Part shown: piece by piece, positions 1 to 5,587 of the stretch
How positions within the stretch are numbered: position 1 is the first letter of the stretch
Layout: every line of letters begins with the position of its first letter
Assembly (NCBI GenBank): GCA_043813955.1
Contig: JBDRKN010000012.1
Location: 1-8,933 of the forward strand
DNA: 8,933 nt
Origin: JBDRKN01 sp043813955
Lineage (GTDB): Bacteria; Patescibacteriota; Patescibacteriia; Patescibacteriales; Patescibacteriaceae
Direction of reading: 5' to 3'
The notes under the pieces: model-generated
What the model was told of the DNA's origin: nothing
The model's input: only the letters and a program-made list of their open reading frames with translations
The model's database searches: none
Program-made: the position numbers and the translations under genes

Positions 1-196
1 ACATAAAGTTTAAATTTAATTCATGGATAGGCTTGACTGTGCCTGTTTCTATTACTGTCTGGACTAATTTGCCGTGTACAGCTTCAACAGTCGTATATTC
101 TAAATCAGGCCCTCTGCCAGCAATAGCCGTGATGACCCAAACGATTATAATAATCAAAATAGCGAAGAATATAATTCTTCTCTTTTTTATACGCAT
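1..196 (-). CDS. HlyD/RND-type periplasmic adaptor (membrane fusion protein), N-terminal part only
   Basis: The gene starts at ATG 194-196 and runs off the left edge, leaving 65 residues. A basic N-terminus (MRIKKRR) precedes one hydrophobic segment at about residues 8-25, typical of an inner-membrane anchor or uncleaved signal. After it come TVEAVHGKLVQTV, IETGTVKP and HELNLNF. This is the usual start of membrane-fusion proteins of the HlyD/MacA/RND-adaptor class: a conserved V-x-x-G-x-(L/I) strand, then a (T/E)TGTVxP strand opening the barrel-sandwich domain. Such adaptors normally partner a MacB-like ABC permease or an RND pump, so a transporter gene is likely beyond the edge. There is no Shine-Dalgarno, and a TATAAT box lies 11 nt upstream of the ATG. 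The exact subfamily cannot be decided from 65 residues. Confidence 0.78.
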   Translation of the reverse strand, partial: MRIKKRRIIFFAILIIIIVWVITAIAGRGPDLEYTTVEAVHGKLVQTVIETGTVKPIHELNLNFM

Positions 197-207
197 ATTA
201 TGTTTTA

Positions 208-235
208 ATTATAGCATTTTTAGAAAATAAAACAA
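208..235 (-). promoter_or_regulatory. Promoter of the HlyD-like gene
   Basis: On the minus strand there is a TTGTTT -35 (230-235), a 16-nt spacer and a perfect TATAAT -10 (208-213). Transcription would start near 200-202, leaving only about 5 nt before ATG 196. The mRNA is therefore probably leaderless or nearly so, in keeping with the missing Shine-Dalgarno. Confidence 0.55.
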
Positions 236-252
236 TATATCTGATATTTAAC

Positions 253-466
253 TTATTTTTTAAAAAAATCCTTTTCATCTAATCCAGAGTGGAGCAAAAT
301 AGATTTAAAAGTGCCATAAGGCACTTCCTTTTTGTTCATTTTGATAATTTTTAGTAGGATCGCCCTCCTTTTTGTATTTAGCATGCGAGCCAGTTTAAGA
401 AATAAAAACAAAGCCCTTAGCTTGAAGGACTTTTAACAAATGTCTTAATGTGATTGGTCTAGGCAT
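253..466 (-). pseudogene. hicA: Degraded HicA toxin (nonsense codon plus frameshift)
   Basis: From ATG 464-466 the reading begins MPRPITLRHLLKVLQAKG, a textbook HicA start. Codon 24 is a TAA stop (395-397), probably a former CAA (Gln). The same frame then continues TGSHAKYKKEGDPT, which carries the conserved HicA G-S-H-x-x-Y/F motif with the catalytic His. Near 349-352 the frame shifts within an A-rich run (one extra or two missing bases). The remainder reads in another frame as KMNKKEVPYGTFKSILL, then HSGLDEKDFFKK and a stop at 253-255. Without these two lesions the gene would encode a full-length HicA mRNA interferase of about 70 residues. It follows hicB with an 8-nt overlap (ATGCCTAG), which preserves the ancestral operon layout. 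Loss of function is inferred from two independent lesions. A sequencing error could explain the frameshift, but is unlikely to explain both. Confidence 0.88.
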
Positions 467-677
467 GTTTAAATTGCAGAGGCACCAAATCAGGCATCTC
501 TACTTTATTTATCTCAGAAAGAGGCACATCTTCAAAATATAATTCTAAAGCTTCTTCTAACATAGCTAAAGCCTCTTTTCTAGTGTCTCCAAAGCTGGAA
601 ATAGCAGTGTTCAAATTCCAGGCAACATAATATTTACCTTCTTTCCAAACTACATTTTTTAAATCTATTTTATGCAT
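459..677 (-). CDS. hicB: HicB-family antitoxin, intact
   Basis: This 72-residue protein has the HicB-like fold signature: a central strand pair (VVWKEGKYYVAWNL, about residues 9-22), then SSFGDTRKEALAMLEEALELYFED (28-50, by position), whose G-D-T-x-x-E-A-L-x-x-x-x-E-A-L-E-L-Y helix is highly characteristic. The usual PGC segment is replaced by NTAISS. It is a short, single-domain HicB with no C-terminal DNA-binding domain. HicB normally inhibits HicA by masking its RNA-binding surface. The cognate hicA directly downstream is broken, so this is probably an orphaned antitoxin. It may persist by drift, or it may neutralise a HicA encoded elsewhere. The start ATG 675-677 has no Shine-Dalgarno. 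Confidence 0.85.
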   Translation of the reverse strand: MHKIDLKNVVWKEGKYYVAWNLNTAISSFGDTRKEALAMLEEALELYFEDVPLSEINKVEMPDLVPLQFKHA

Positions 678-685
678 TCATTTAT

Positions 686-700
686 ATAGGTATAATCTAT
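686..700 (-). promoter_or_regulatory. Possible hicB promoter/operator
   Basis: A short interrupted inverted repeat (ATAG, 7 nt, CTAT) surrounds a TATACC hexamer on the minus strand (689-694), which ends 11 nt before the hicB ATG. The spacing resembles the other putative near-leaderless promoters here. No convincing -35 is visible, and the half-sites are only 4 bp, so this is weak. Confidence 0.22.
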
Positions 701-770
701 TTAAATATTACTAATTTTCAAAAAATAAGTCAAATACAAATGACACAAAATCATGGACTGATACAGCTAT

Positions 771-798
771 TTGAAAAATATTTTAGGTATGTTATGAT
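771..798 (+). promoter_or_regulatory. Extended -10 promoter of a short structured transcript
   Basis: TTGAAA (771-776), a 16-nt spacer and TATGAT (793-798), with an extended -10 TGt at 790-792. Predicted start of transcription is near 805, just before a long hairpin. No open reading frame follows, so the promoter seems to serve a non-coding RNA or a leader. Confidence 0.55.
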
Positions 799-804
799 GT
801 GAAT

Positions 805-859
805 AGAAAAGGCTTTCGGCCGTAGTTTATAAACTACACCTAGCGGAAGGTCTTTTTTT
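805..859 (+). ncRNA. Candidate small structured RNA or attenuator ending in a terminator hairpin
   Basis: A perfect 16-bp palindrome (822-837) forms an inner 6-bp hairpin. It sits in a loop closed by an outer stem in which 807-817 pairs with 846-856, including two G-U pairs; G819-C820 can also pair with G843-C844 across a G/G mismatch. The stem runs into a T7 tract (853-859), as in an intrinsic terminator. With a good promoter just upstream, the predicted transcript is only about 55 nt and codes for nothing. It is either a small RNA or a premature-termination leader of the lipoprotein gene 140 nt downstream on the same strand. I do not recognise it as a known RNA family. The structure is read directly; the function is inference. 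Confidence 0.5.
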
Positions 860-930
860 GTTATTTATTGATACAATATTAATATATTTTTATTTTTTTG
901 GCTATGTATAAGGTAAAATTAGCTGTTTGC

Positions 931-959
931 TTGACAAAAGATTATAAATATGATATAAT
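931..959 (+). promoter_or_regulatory. Perfect consensus housekeeping promoter of the lipoprotein gene
   Basis: TTGACA (931-936), exactly 17 nt, then TATAAT (954-959), with an extended -10 TGa at 951-953. Every consensus sigma-70 element is matched. Transcription should start near 966, giving a leader of about 37 nt that carries the GGAG ribosome-binding site of the gene at 1003. Confidence 0.85.
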
Positions 960-1002
960 TATAATATATAGAAAGTTGTTTAAATTTAAATTTGGAGTCG
1001 CC

Positions 1003-1365
1003 ATGAGGTATTTATTAGTAGTTTTATTAGTAGTGATTTCTTTGTCTAGTTGTATAACTATGCAAGAAATTCAGACTAAAGAAATTAACGTTCCTGGCTT
1101 ATCATCAAATTGGTGGAAAGAAGCCGACACAGCTTATGTCTATGGCGATTACTATATTGCTATTGGCAAAGGTCAATCAATTGATTTGGCTACATCTAAA
1201 AATATTGCTAGCATGAATGCTAGTAGCCAAATAATGAGATTGGCAAAGAAACACAAAGCATCAATCAGTAATACTATATATATTGCTGAAAAATGTTTTT
1301 TAGAAAAGGATGGATCTTATACTCGATACTTAGCTGTAAAGGTTAAAAAGATCAATGTAAGATAA
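1003..1365 (+). CDS. Small LPP20-like lipoprotein
   Basis: This 120-residue protein has a hydrophobic signal (residues 1-16) ending in a lipobox, L-S-S-C17, so Cys17 is expected to be lipidated and the mature protein anchored on the outside of the membrane. The mature part (about 31-120) resembles the LPP20 lipoprotein family: a P-G-L-S-S-N-W-W segment, then YYIAIGKGQSIDLATSKNIA, where an A-x-G-x-G-x-S turn leads into an Ala-rich helix (about 60-85), and a C-terminal strand YLAVKVKKINV. I assign the family by pattern, without a profile match. ATG 1003 is chosen over the upstream in-frame TTG at 898 because GGAG lies 5 nt before it, the signal peptide begins there, and the promoter lies between the two. 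It is one of two plus-strand genes, has its own promoter and terminator, and is likely an accessory gene. Its function is unknown. Confidence 0.75.
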   Translation: MRYLLVVLLVVISLSSCITMQEIQTKEINVPGLSSNWWKEADTAYVYGDYYIAIGKGQSIDLATSKNIASMNASSQIMRLAKKHKASISNTIYIAEKCFLEKDGSYTRYLAVKVKKINVR

Positions 1366-1397
1366 AAAATTTAATTCAAGTAACAAGTAATTTGAAT

Positions 1398-1427
1398 AAA
1401 ACCCCGTTGTAATGACAGGGTTTTTTC
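1398..1427 (+). terminator. Intrinsic terminator of the lipoprotein gene
   Basis: AAAACCC (1398-1404) pairs with GGGTTTT (1418-1424), with a possible inner GT/AC pair, followed by a T-run to 1426. It lies 33 nt after the lipoprotein stop. On the other strand the tail is weaker, but it may also catch murB transcripts. Confidence 0.75.
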
Positions 1428-1480
1428 TTTCCTAAAAATTAAAAATAATTTATATAAAACAGAAAAATAAATAGCAAATT

Positions 1481-1554
1481 TATCTGGCGCAGCCAGATAC
1501 ACTTTGTTATGTGATGCTTGCTTAAGCAACAAATTTCGCCTAACTATGTATATG
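1481..1554. repeat. Cluster of inverted repeats between murB and the lipoprotein terminator
   Basis: Three foldable elements follow one another. The first is a perfect 8-bp stem with a 3-nt loop (TATCTGGC/GCCAGATA, 1481-1499). The second is a 12-bp palindrome, TTGCTTAAGCAA (1518-1529), which can extend through TTTGTT/AACAAA across a 7-nt bulge. The third is TTCGC...GCGAA (about 1535-1554), followed on the plus strand by CTTTTTG. This is the 3' untranslated region of murB. The hairpins may stabilise or end that mRNA, but none has a strong minus-strand T-tract. Confidence 0.4.
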
Positions 1555-1569
1555 CGAACTTTTTGATTT

Positions 1570-2508
1570 TTATCCAAAGTACTGAACTTCTTCCTGCAAA
1601 TTAATGCCAAATTTTTCCTTAACCTTATCTTTTATCTCATTAATCAAAGCTTTAACGTCTTTGGCAGTGGCCTTATCACAATTAAGTATAAAATTACTAT
1701 GATCAGGGCTTACTAAAGCTCCTCCAACCTTTTTTCCTTTAAAATTAAGCTGGTCAATAATATATCCGCAGGCTAATTTGCCTCCTTTAATAATATTTAA
1801 CTTAACAGCTTTTTTAACAATTTCATTGTCTGCAGGCAATTCATCAACTATTAAATTTTTAAAAATGCAGCCAGCTGAAGGAAATTTTGGCTGAACTTTT
1901 AACCTTTGCTGCAAATATTTATCCATTAACTGCTTGATTTTTGATTCAGCGCTATGGCTTAATTCTAATTCAATTTGCCAGATAATTAAATTCGCATTAT
2001 CCTTAAAAATACTATGCCTATAGCTAAACTTGCATTCTTCATTATCAAAATTTTTAAATTTCATTTCTGACATATTAAAAACCCTTACTTTCTTTACTAA
2101 ATCAGCTATACATCCTCCATAAGCGCCAGCATTGCCCCTTACTGCCCCTCCAATTGTTCCAGGAATTCCAATAGCCCATTCTAAGCCAGCTAAATTACGC
2201 TCTTTAGAAAATTCTAAAATTTGTCCAAACACAACTCCTGCTCCAGCAGCAATAACCTCGCCTTTAACAGACAGTTCTTTGTTATTCAATTTAATAACCA
2301 AACCGTCTACGCCATCATCATTAATCAAAACATTGCTTCCCCCGCCTAAAAAATATGTTTTTTCATTCTTTGTTTTAGCCCATAGTATAGCATGCTTTAG
2401 TTCCTGCTCATTCACAACTTTTACAAAATATTTAGCAGGTCCGCCAATATTAAAAGTGGTCATCTCTGCCAAAGAAACATTTTTTTCAATTTTTTTCTCT
2501 ATGTTCAT
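1570..2508 (-). CDS. murB: UDP-N-acetylenolpyruvoylglucosamine reductase MurB
   Basis: Cytoplasmic FAD/NADPH enzyme that reduces UDP-GlcNAc-enolpyruvate to UDP-MurNAc. The 312 residues fit the family. Visible motifs, in order, are TTFNIGGPAKYF (17-28) and LGGGSNVLINDDG (54-66) of the FAD-binding domain, GLEWAIGIPGTIGGAVRGNA (108-127), F-S-Y-R-H-S with the conserved Arg164, PSAGCIFKN (210-218), the V-G-G-A-L-V-S-x-x-H-x-N-F segment (261-273), and a C-terminal L-x-E-E-V (304-308) with the expected catalytic Glu. The proton-donating Ser of E. coli MurB (Ser229) is Cys214 here. The start ATG (2506-2508) overlaps the murC stop by four bases (ATGA), implying translational coupling. An AGGTG lies about 12 nt upstream inside murC and could help initiation. 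Confidence 0.96.
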   Translation of the reverse strand: MNIEKKIEKNVSLAEMTTFNIGGPAKYFVKVVNEQELKHAILWAKTKNEKTYFLGGGSNVLINDDGVDGLVIKLNNKELSVKGEVIAAGAGVVFGQILEFSKERNLAGLEWAIGIPGTIGGAVRGNAGAYGGCIADLVKKVRVFNMSEMKFKNFDNEECKFSYRHSIFKDNANLIIWQIELELSHSAESKIKQLMDKYLQQRLKVQPKFPSAGCIFKNLIVDELPADNEIVKKAVKLNIIKGGKLACGYIIDQLNFKGKKVGGALVSPDHSNFILNCDKATAKDVKALINEIKDKVKEKFGINLQEEVQYFG

Positions 2509-3860
2509 TTAATTAAATTTTCACCTATTTTAAATACATCGCCAGCCCCTATTAACAGCAAAACATCATTATCTCTTAAATTATGCTTTAAATACTGCTC
2601 TGCGTCAAATAGGCTTGGGAGATGCTTTATTTCTTTTTTAGGATAAATTAATTTAATTTTTTCTACAAGGTCCTGGCTGCTTACGCCTCCGCGCTCCTCC
2701 CTTGCAGAGCCGTAAATGTCTAGAATAATTAGCTCATCCACTAAATCAAAACTATTAAGAAAATCATTAAATAAAGCCTTGGTTCTTGTAAAGGTATGGG
2801 GATGAAAAACTACTACTAAACGATTATCAGGATAAATTTGGCGCACTGTGTCTAATGTTGCCATGATTTCTGTTGGATGATGAGCAAAATCATCTAATAC
2901 AGGAACATTATTATACTTGCCTAACTGCTGCAAGCGCCTTACAGTTCCGGCAAATTCAGCTAAATATTTTTTAATAACTTCTAAATCAATTCCTAATTCC
3001 AAACAGGCAGCAATTACAGCTAAAGCATTAGATACATTATGCTTGCCTAAGAGCTTTATTTTAAATCTGCCCAAGTCATTAACAGAAAAACTCTGTTCAT
3101 GATTATTATAACTAATATCTTTTGCTAAGTAATTAACCTTTTCATTATCTATCCCATACCCTATAATCTTAGCTTTACAATTTGTTTTAGAAATATTAAT
3201 AATTGTATCATCATCATAATTAGCTGCCAACCAGCCAGAGGCTGGTATTTTTTTAATAAATTCTATAAAAACATTAATATAATCATCCTGCGATTCAAAA
3301 AAATCAGGATGATCATAATCAACATTGCTTAGCAAAACCATGTTTGGCTCATAATATTTCAGCTTGTTCTGGTATTCATCAGCTTCTATGAGAAAATAAT
3401 CTGATTTGCCTGCTAAGCTAGAGCCGTTTAGCTGAGGAACTTTGGCTCCAACAATCATGCTTGGCTTTAAACCAGCCTGCTCCATAACATATCCAAGCCA
3501 GGCTGTAATAGTAGTCTTGCCATGGCTGCCAGCTACTGCAATTCCGTTTTTTTGATTAAACAATCCAGCCAAAGCTTCTGCATATGATACAGGATTAGAC
3601 GCTGAAGCAAGCTCAGAATTAGTCTCTGGCTTAAAAGCAGATGAATAGACAACCAAGTCAGCATCATTAGGAATATTATTTGGATCAAATTTATCAAAAA
3701 GCTTTATTCCTTTAGATAATAGAATATCTTGAAAAAAATGATCGCCCTCATCGCTTCCAGTCACCTCTAATCCCATATCCTTGTACATACAAGCCAAAGC
3801 AGAGGTTCCTCCGCCCTCTATCCCTATAATATGCACTTTTTTTATCTTAGAATAATCCAT
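2505..3860 (-). CDS. murC: UDP-N-acetylmuramate--L-alanine ligase MurC
   Basis: Cytoplasmic ATP-dependent ligase that adds L-Ala to UDP-MurNAc, the first Mur-ligase step. The 451 residues fit the three-domain Mur ligase. The N-terminal Rossmann domain has GIEGGGTSALA (13-23). The ATP-binding domain has P-loop GSHGKTT (111-117), EADEY (159-163) and NVDYDHPD (179-186). The central/C-terminal part has GKHNVSNAL (272-280), DDFAHHPTE (323-331), FHPHTFTRT (352-360) and the late GAGD (438-441). The order of motifs and the DDxAHHPTE box favour MurC over MurD, MurE and MurF. Mpl (tripeptide ligase) is a relative, but the C-terminal domain reads as MurC. It forms a two-gene unit with murB, is separated from the upstream gene by a hairpin, and has its own putative promoter. 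No Shine-Dalgarno precedes ATG 3860. It ends in TGA. Confidence 0.95.
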   Translation of the reverse strand: MDYSKIKKVHIIGIEGGGTSALACMYKDMGLEVTGSDEGDHFFQDILLSKGIKLFDKFDPNNIPNDADLVVYSSAFKPETNSELASASNPVSYAEALAGLFNQKNGIAVAGSHGKTTITAWLGYVMEQAGLKPSMIVGAKVPQLNGSSLAGKSDYFLIEADEYQNKLKYYEPNMVLLSNVDYDHPDFFESQDDYINVFIEFIKKIPASGWLAANYDDDTIINISKTNCKAKIIGYGIDNEKVNYLAKDISYNNHEQSFSVNDLGRFKIKLLGKHNVSNALAVIAACLELGIDLEVIKKYLAEFAGTVRRLQQLGKYNNVPVLDDFAHHPTEIMATLDTVRQIYPDNRLVVVFHPHTFTRTKALFNDFLNSFDLVDELIILDIYGSAREERGGVSSQDLVEKIKLIYPKKEIKHLPSLFDAEQYLKHNLRDNDVLLLIGAGDVFKIGENLIK

Positions 3861-3872
3861 ATCTATTAATTT

Positions 3873-3878
3873 AGTATA
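3873..3878 (-). promoter_or_regulatory. Putative -10 of the murCB unit
   Basis: TATACT on the minus strand, 12 nt before the murC ATG and just downstream of the 3902-3932 hairpin. The -35 is poor: the best candidate is TTTATT, 16 nt upstream. If used, transcription starts about 5-6 nt before the ATG, which matches the absent Shine-Dalgarno. Confidence 0.4.
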
Positions 3879-3901
3879 ATTTTGCTATTTTGTAAATAAA
3901 G

Positions 3902-3932
3902 AAGCCGTTACTGTTAAGTAACGGCTTTTTTT
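3902..3932. terminator. Strong hairpin separating the murG and murC units
   Basis: A perfect 11-bp stem (AAGCCGTTACT 3902-3912, AGTAACGGCTT 3917-3927) with a GTTA loop. On the plus strand it is followed by T7 (3926-3932); on the minus strand by CTTTATTT. Only minus-strand genes flank it, so its job is probably to end transcription after the 87-residue gene at 3946. The minus-strand tail is the weaker one. Confidence 0.7.
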
Positions 3933-3945
3933 GTTGAATTTGATT

Positions 3946-4209
3946 CTATTGCAAAATTATGGATGGAAACCCCGAAGTATTGAACATTACGCATTTATTT
4001 TTATATGCTTTTAAAACATTTATTACACTATTAAGCGAAAAACGTTCAATATCTACAATTTCTTCTTCGCTTAATCTTCTTAATCTTTTAAGACGCGCCC
4101 ATTTAAACTTTTTGCTTCTTTTAATAAACTTAATAATTTTATCCATGCTTTCAGCAGCAAAATAATGAGTACTGCGCTTAAAACGCAATTTAGCAAAATA
4201 GAATTTCAT
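3946..4209 (-). CDS. Small basic protein of unknown function
   Basis: I do not recognise this 87-residue protein. The N-terminal half is very rich in Lys and Arg (KIIKFIKRSKKFKWARLKRL, about 24-43). It is followed by an acidic stretch, LSEEEIVDIERF (46-57), and a second helix-like segment (59-72). No signal peptide, transmembrane segment or Cys/His cluster is seen; the basic helix could bind nucleic acid or anionic lipid, but that is speculation. Translation is well supported: GGGGGTGA lies 3 nt before ATG 4209, one of the best Shine-Dalgarno sequences in the window. The gene starts 34 nt after the tandem murG stops (TAA TAG), so it is probably the last gene of the murG unit, before the hairpin at 3902-3932. 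It is not a usual dcw member. Confidence 0.65.
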   Translation of the reverse strand: MKFYFAKLRFKRSTHYFAAESMDKIIKFIKRSKKFKWARLKRLRRLSEEEIVDIERFSLNSVINVLKAYKNKCVMFNTSGFPSIILQ

Positions 4210-4212
4210 AAA

Positions 4213-4220
4213 TCACCCCC
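4213..4220 (-). promoter_or_regulatory. Strong Shine-Dalgarno of the 87-residue gene
   Basis: GGGGGTGA on the minus strand ends 3 nt before ATG 4209. The longer GGGGGTGAT differs by one base from the GGAGGTGAT complement of the 16S 3' end. It fixes the start and contrasts with the mur genes around it, which lack such a site. Confidence 0.7.
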
Positions 4221-4243
4221 AGAATTTAGTTAAAAAAGAACTA

Positions 4244-5326
4244 TTATTTAATAAACATATTAATTATATCAACCATTTCATTATTTCCAAGCTTAAAAGC
4301 TTTTTGAATGTTATCGCTCATTTGTTTAAGCAGTTTTTTGCTATAAGCGACCTCTTGAATAATGTCAACCAGCTCATGAGATGTTAATTTATGCTCATCC
4401 AAGACAATAGCCGCATTCTTGCCCTGAATTGCCTTGGCATTCAGCTCTTGATGAGAATTTGGCATTGGAATCAAAATAGCCGGCTTGCCCAAATAGGATA
4501 ATTCAGTCAAGGTTCCCATGCCAGCCCTGCAAATTACTAAATCAGCTGCAGCATAAGCCGTAGCCATATCTTCATCATGCAGAAATTTAAAGCTATTATA
4601 ATTATCAATCTGTCCTATGTTCGCTTTATCATATCCAGTCAAATGAATAATCTGGCAAAATCTGATCAATTCTTCTAAACCGCCCTCAATTAATTCATTA
4701 ATTGCGATAGCCCCTGTGCTTCCTCCTAAAACAAGCACGACTGGAAGATCCTTGTCAAGCCCAAAAAATTGTCTGGCCTCTTTGTAATCCTGCTCATTAA
4801 GTATTGTCTGTCTTAACAGACTGCCGATCCAAACCGCCTTATTGCCATAATCTTTTAATGATTTAACTAATGTAACAGTTATCTTAATAGCAAATTTAGC
4901 CATAATCTTGTTAGCCAGTCCTGGCTTGTAATCAAGCTGGTGCACAATAATCGGGATGCGAAGCATCCATCCTGCTATTACAACAGGCACGCTTACAAAA
5001 CTGCCGGCAGTAATTATTACTCTTGGCCTCCAGCGCAGCATAATCCACAAAGACTGCCAAAAACCTTTTTTAAAACGCCAGATGTCAGTAAAATTCTTCC
5101 AAGACCAATAGCGCCTTAATTTTCCAGAATCAATTCCTTTAAATTCAATATTAGCCTTATCTACAGCATAATGCTCTGAACCATGCTTAGTTCCGAGCCA
5201 TAAATAATCTATTTCCCTGCCTGCCGCGCGCAAAGCGTCAACAATAGCCAATAATGGGGTCACAGAACCCATGGTTCCTCCGCCTGTGAGCAAAATCTTG
5301 CTTTTTTTTATTTTTTTAGCTAACAT
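4244..5326 (-). CDS. murG: UDP-GlcNAc:lipid I N-acetylglucosaminyltransferase MurG, with variant motifs
   Basis: Membrane-associated GT28 enzyme that adds GlcNAc to lipid I to form lipid II on the cytoplasmic face. The 360 residues fit the family. ATG 5326 (MLAKKIKKSKILLTGGG) is chosen. The 63-codon in-frame extension to 5515 would overlap the plus-strand gene at 5361, has no family features, and lies upstream of a TATAAT box. Motifs: first glycine loop GGGTMGSVTPLLAI (15-28), VIITAGSFVSVPVVIAG (103-119), HQLDYKPGLANK (129-140), second glycine loop LGGSTGAIAIN (200-210), ICRAGMGTLTELS (265-277) with the conserved Glu275, and HQELNA (292-297). The usual GGTGGH loop has Ser at the His position, and the usual HEQN is HQLD. 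The fold and order are clearly MurG. There is no Shine-Dalgarno. A tandem TAA TAG ends it. Confidence 0.93.
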   Translation of the reverse strand: MLAKKIKKSKILLTGGGTMGSVTPLLAIVDALRAAGREIDYLWLGTKHGSEHYAVDKANIEFKGIDSGKLRRYWSWKNFTDIWRFKKGFWQSLWIMLRWRPRVIITAGSFVSVPVVIAGWMLRIPIIVHQLDYKPGLANKIMAKFAIKITVTLVKSLKDYGNKAVWIGSLLRQTILNEQDYKEARQFFGLDKDLPVVLVLGGSTGAIAINELIEGGLEELIRFCQIIHLTGYDKANIGQIDNYNSFKFLHDEDMATAYAAADLVICRAGMGTLTELSYLGKPAILIPMPNSHQELNAKAIQGKNAAIVLDEHKLTSHELVDIIQEVAYSKKLLKQMSDNIQKAFKLGNNEMVDIINMFIK

Positions 5327-5339
5327 AGAATTAATATAA

Positions 5340-5345
5340 ATTATA
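5340..5345 (-). promoter_or_regulatory. Putative murG -10 in the divergent intergenic region
   Basis: A perfect TATAAT on the minus strand ends 13 nt before the murG ATG. The -35 position (TGTTCC, 5363-5368) is weak. Plus-strand AT-rich hexamers (TATAAA 5335-5340, TATATT 5342-5347) overlap it and could serve the divergent gene at 5361. The two promoters would thus share the 34-nt gap and could compete. Confidence 0.45.
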
Positions 5346-5360
5346 TTAAAGGAGATGAAA

Positions 5361-5579
5361 ATGGAACAGCTCTTTGAAAAAGAATTCACCTTTACCATTG
5401 AAGAAATAACAAGTGCTATTATATCCGGTCTGCTATCTGAAGGCAAAATACCAGTAATAAATAATTTTGATCTTGATAATCCTAAAATTGAGATTATAGG
5501 ATTTAAAAGTAGCACTTTGATATCATGGAAAGATATTGGTAAAATAACAATATCAATACCTTTTAAAAAAACTGAGTAA
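5361..5579 (+). CDS. 72-residue protein of unknown function, embedded in the mur cluster
   Basis: I do not recognise this protein. It begins MEQLFEKEFTFTIEEITSAI and appears to alternate: a strand (8-12), an amphipathic helix (13-26), an Asn/Asp-rich turn (34-40), then strands around IEIIGF (43-48), TLISW (52-56) and KITISIPF (61-68). No membrane segment or Cys is seen. The mix of short strands and a helix suggests a compact soluble domain. ATG 5361 is preferred over ATG 5355 because AAAGGAG (5348-5354) would touch the latter but stands 6 nt from the former. The gene is divergent from murG, convergent with ftsW, and followed after 8 nt by a strong terminator. It is a self-contained unit splitting what is normally one operon, so insertion is likely. 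Confidence 0.65.
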   Translation: MEQLFEKEFTFTIEEITSAIISGLLSEGKIPVINNFDLDNPKIEIIGFKSSTLISWKDIGKITISIPFKKTE

Positions 5580-5587
5580 ATCAGAAT

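Noticed and set aside
33..230. Plus-strand 65-codon open frame at the left edge
   Set aside because: It lies opposite the HlyD-like N-terminus, which has a clear anchor, motifs and promoter; the plus frame shows no family features.
308..325. 7-bp hairpin (AAGTGCC/GGCACTT) followed by a T-run on the plus strand, terminator-like
   Set aside because: It falls in the hicA codons for K-E-V-P-Y-G-T-F, a conserved protein segment, and no plus-strand gene lies upstream; coding coincidence.
395..397. Recoding or readthrough of the TAA inside hicA
   Set aside because: TAA ends many genes here (murB partner genes, murG, ftsW, the RHH antitoxin), and a separate downstream frameshift also breaks the gene, so decay is simpler.
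1539..1545. GCCTAAC resembling one half of an integron attC site
   Set aside because: No matching GTTRRRY half-site lies at the right distance and there is no cassette or integrase; a 7-nt match is expected by chance.
1371..1610. Minus-strand 79-codon open frame overlapping the 3' end of murB
   Set aside because: It starts inside murB in another frame, crosses the hairpin cluster and terminator, and has no ribosome-binding site or recognisable motif.
2132..2512. Plus-strand 126-codon open frame opposite murB
   Set aside because: Its Pro/Thr/Ser-rich product is typical of an antisense shadow of an AT-rich gene; murB is secure on the other strand.
5327..5515. 63-residue N-terminal extension of murG
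   Set aside because: It overlaps the plus-strand gene at 5361, adds no MurG feature, and would place the start upstream of a TATAAT box; the family start is at 5326.
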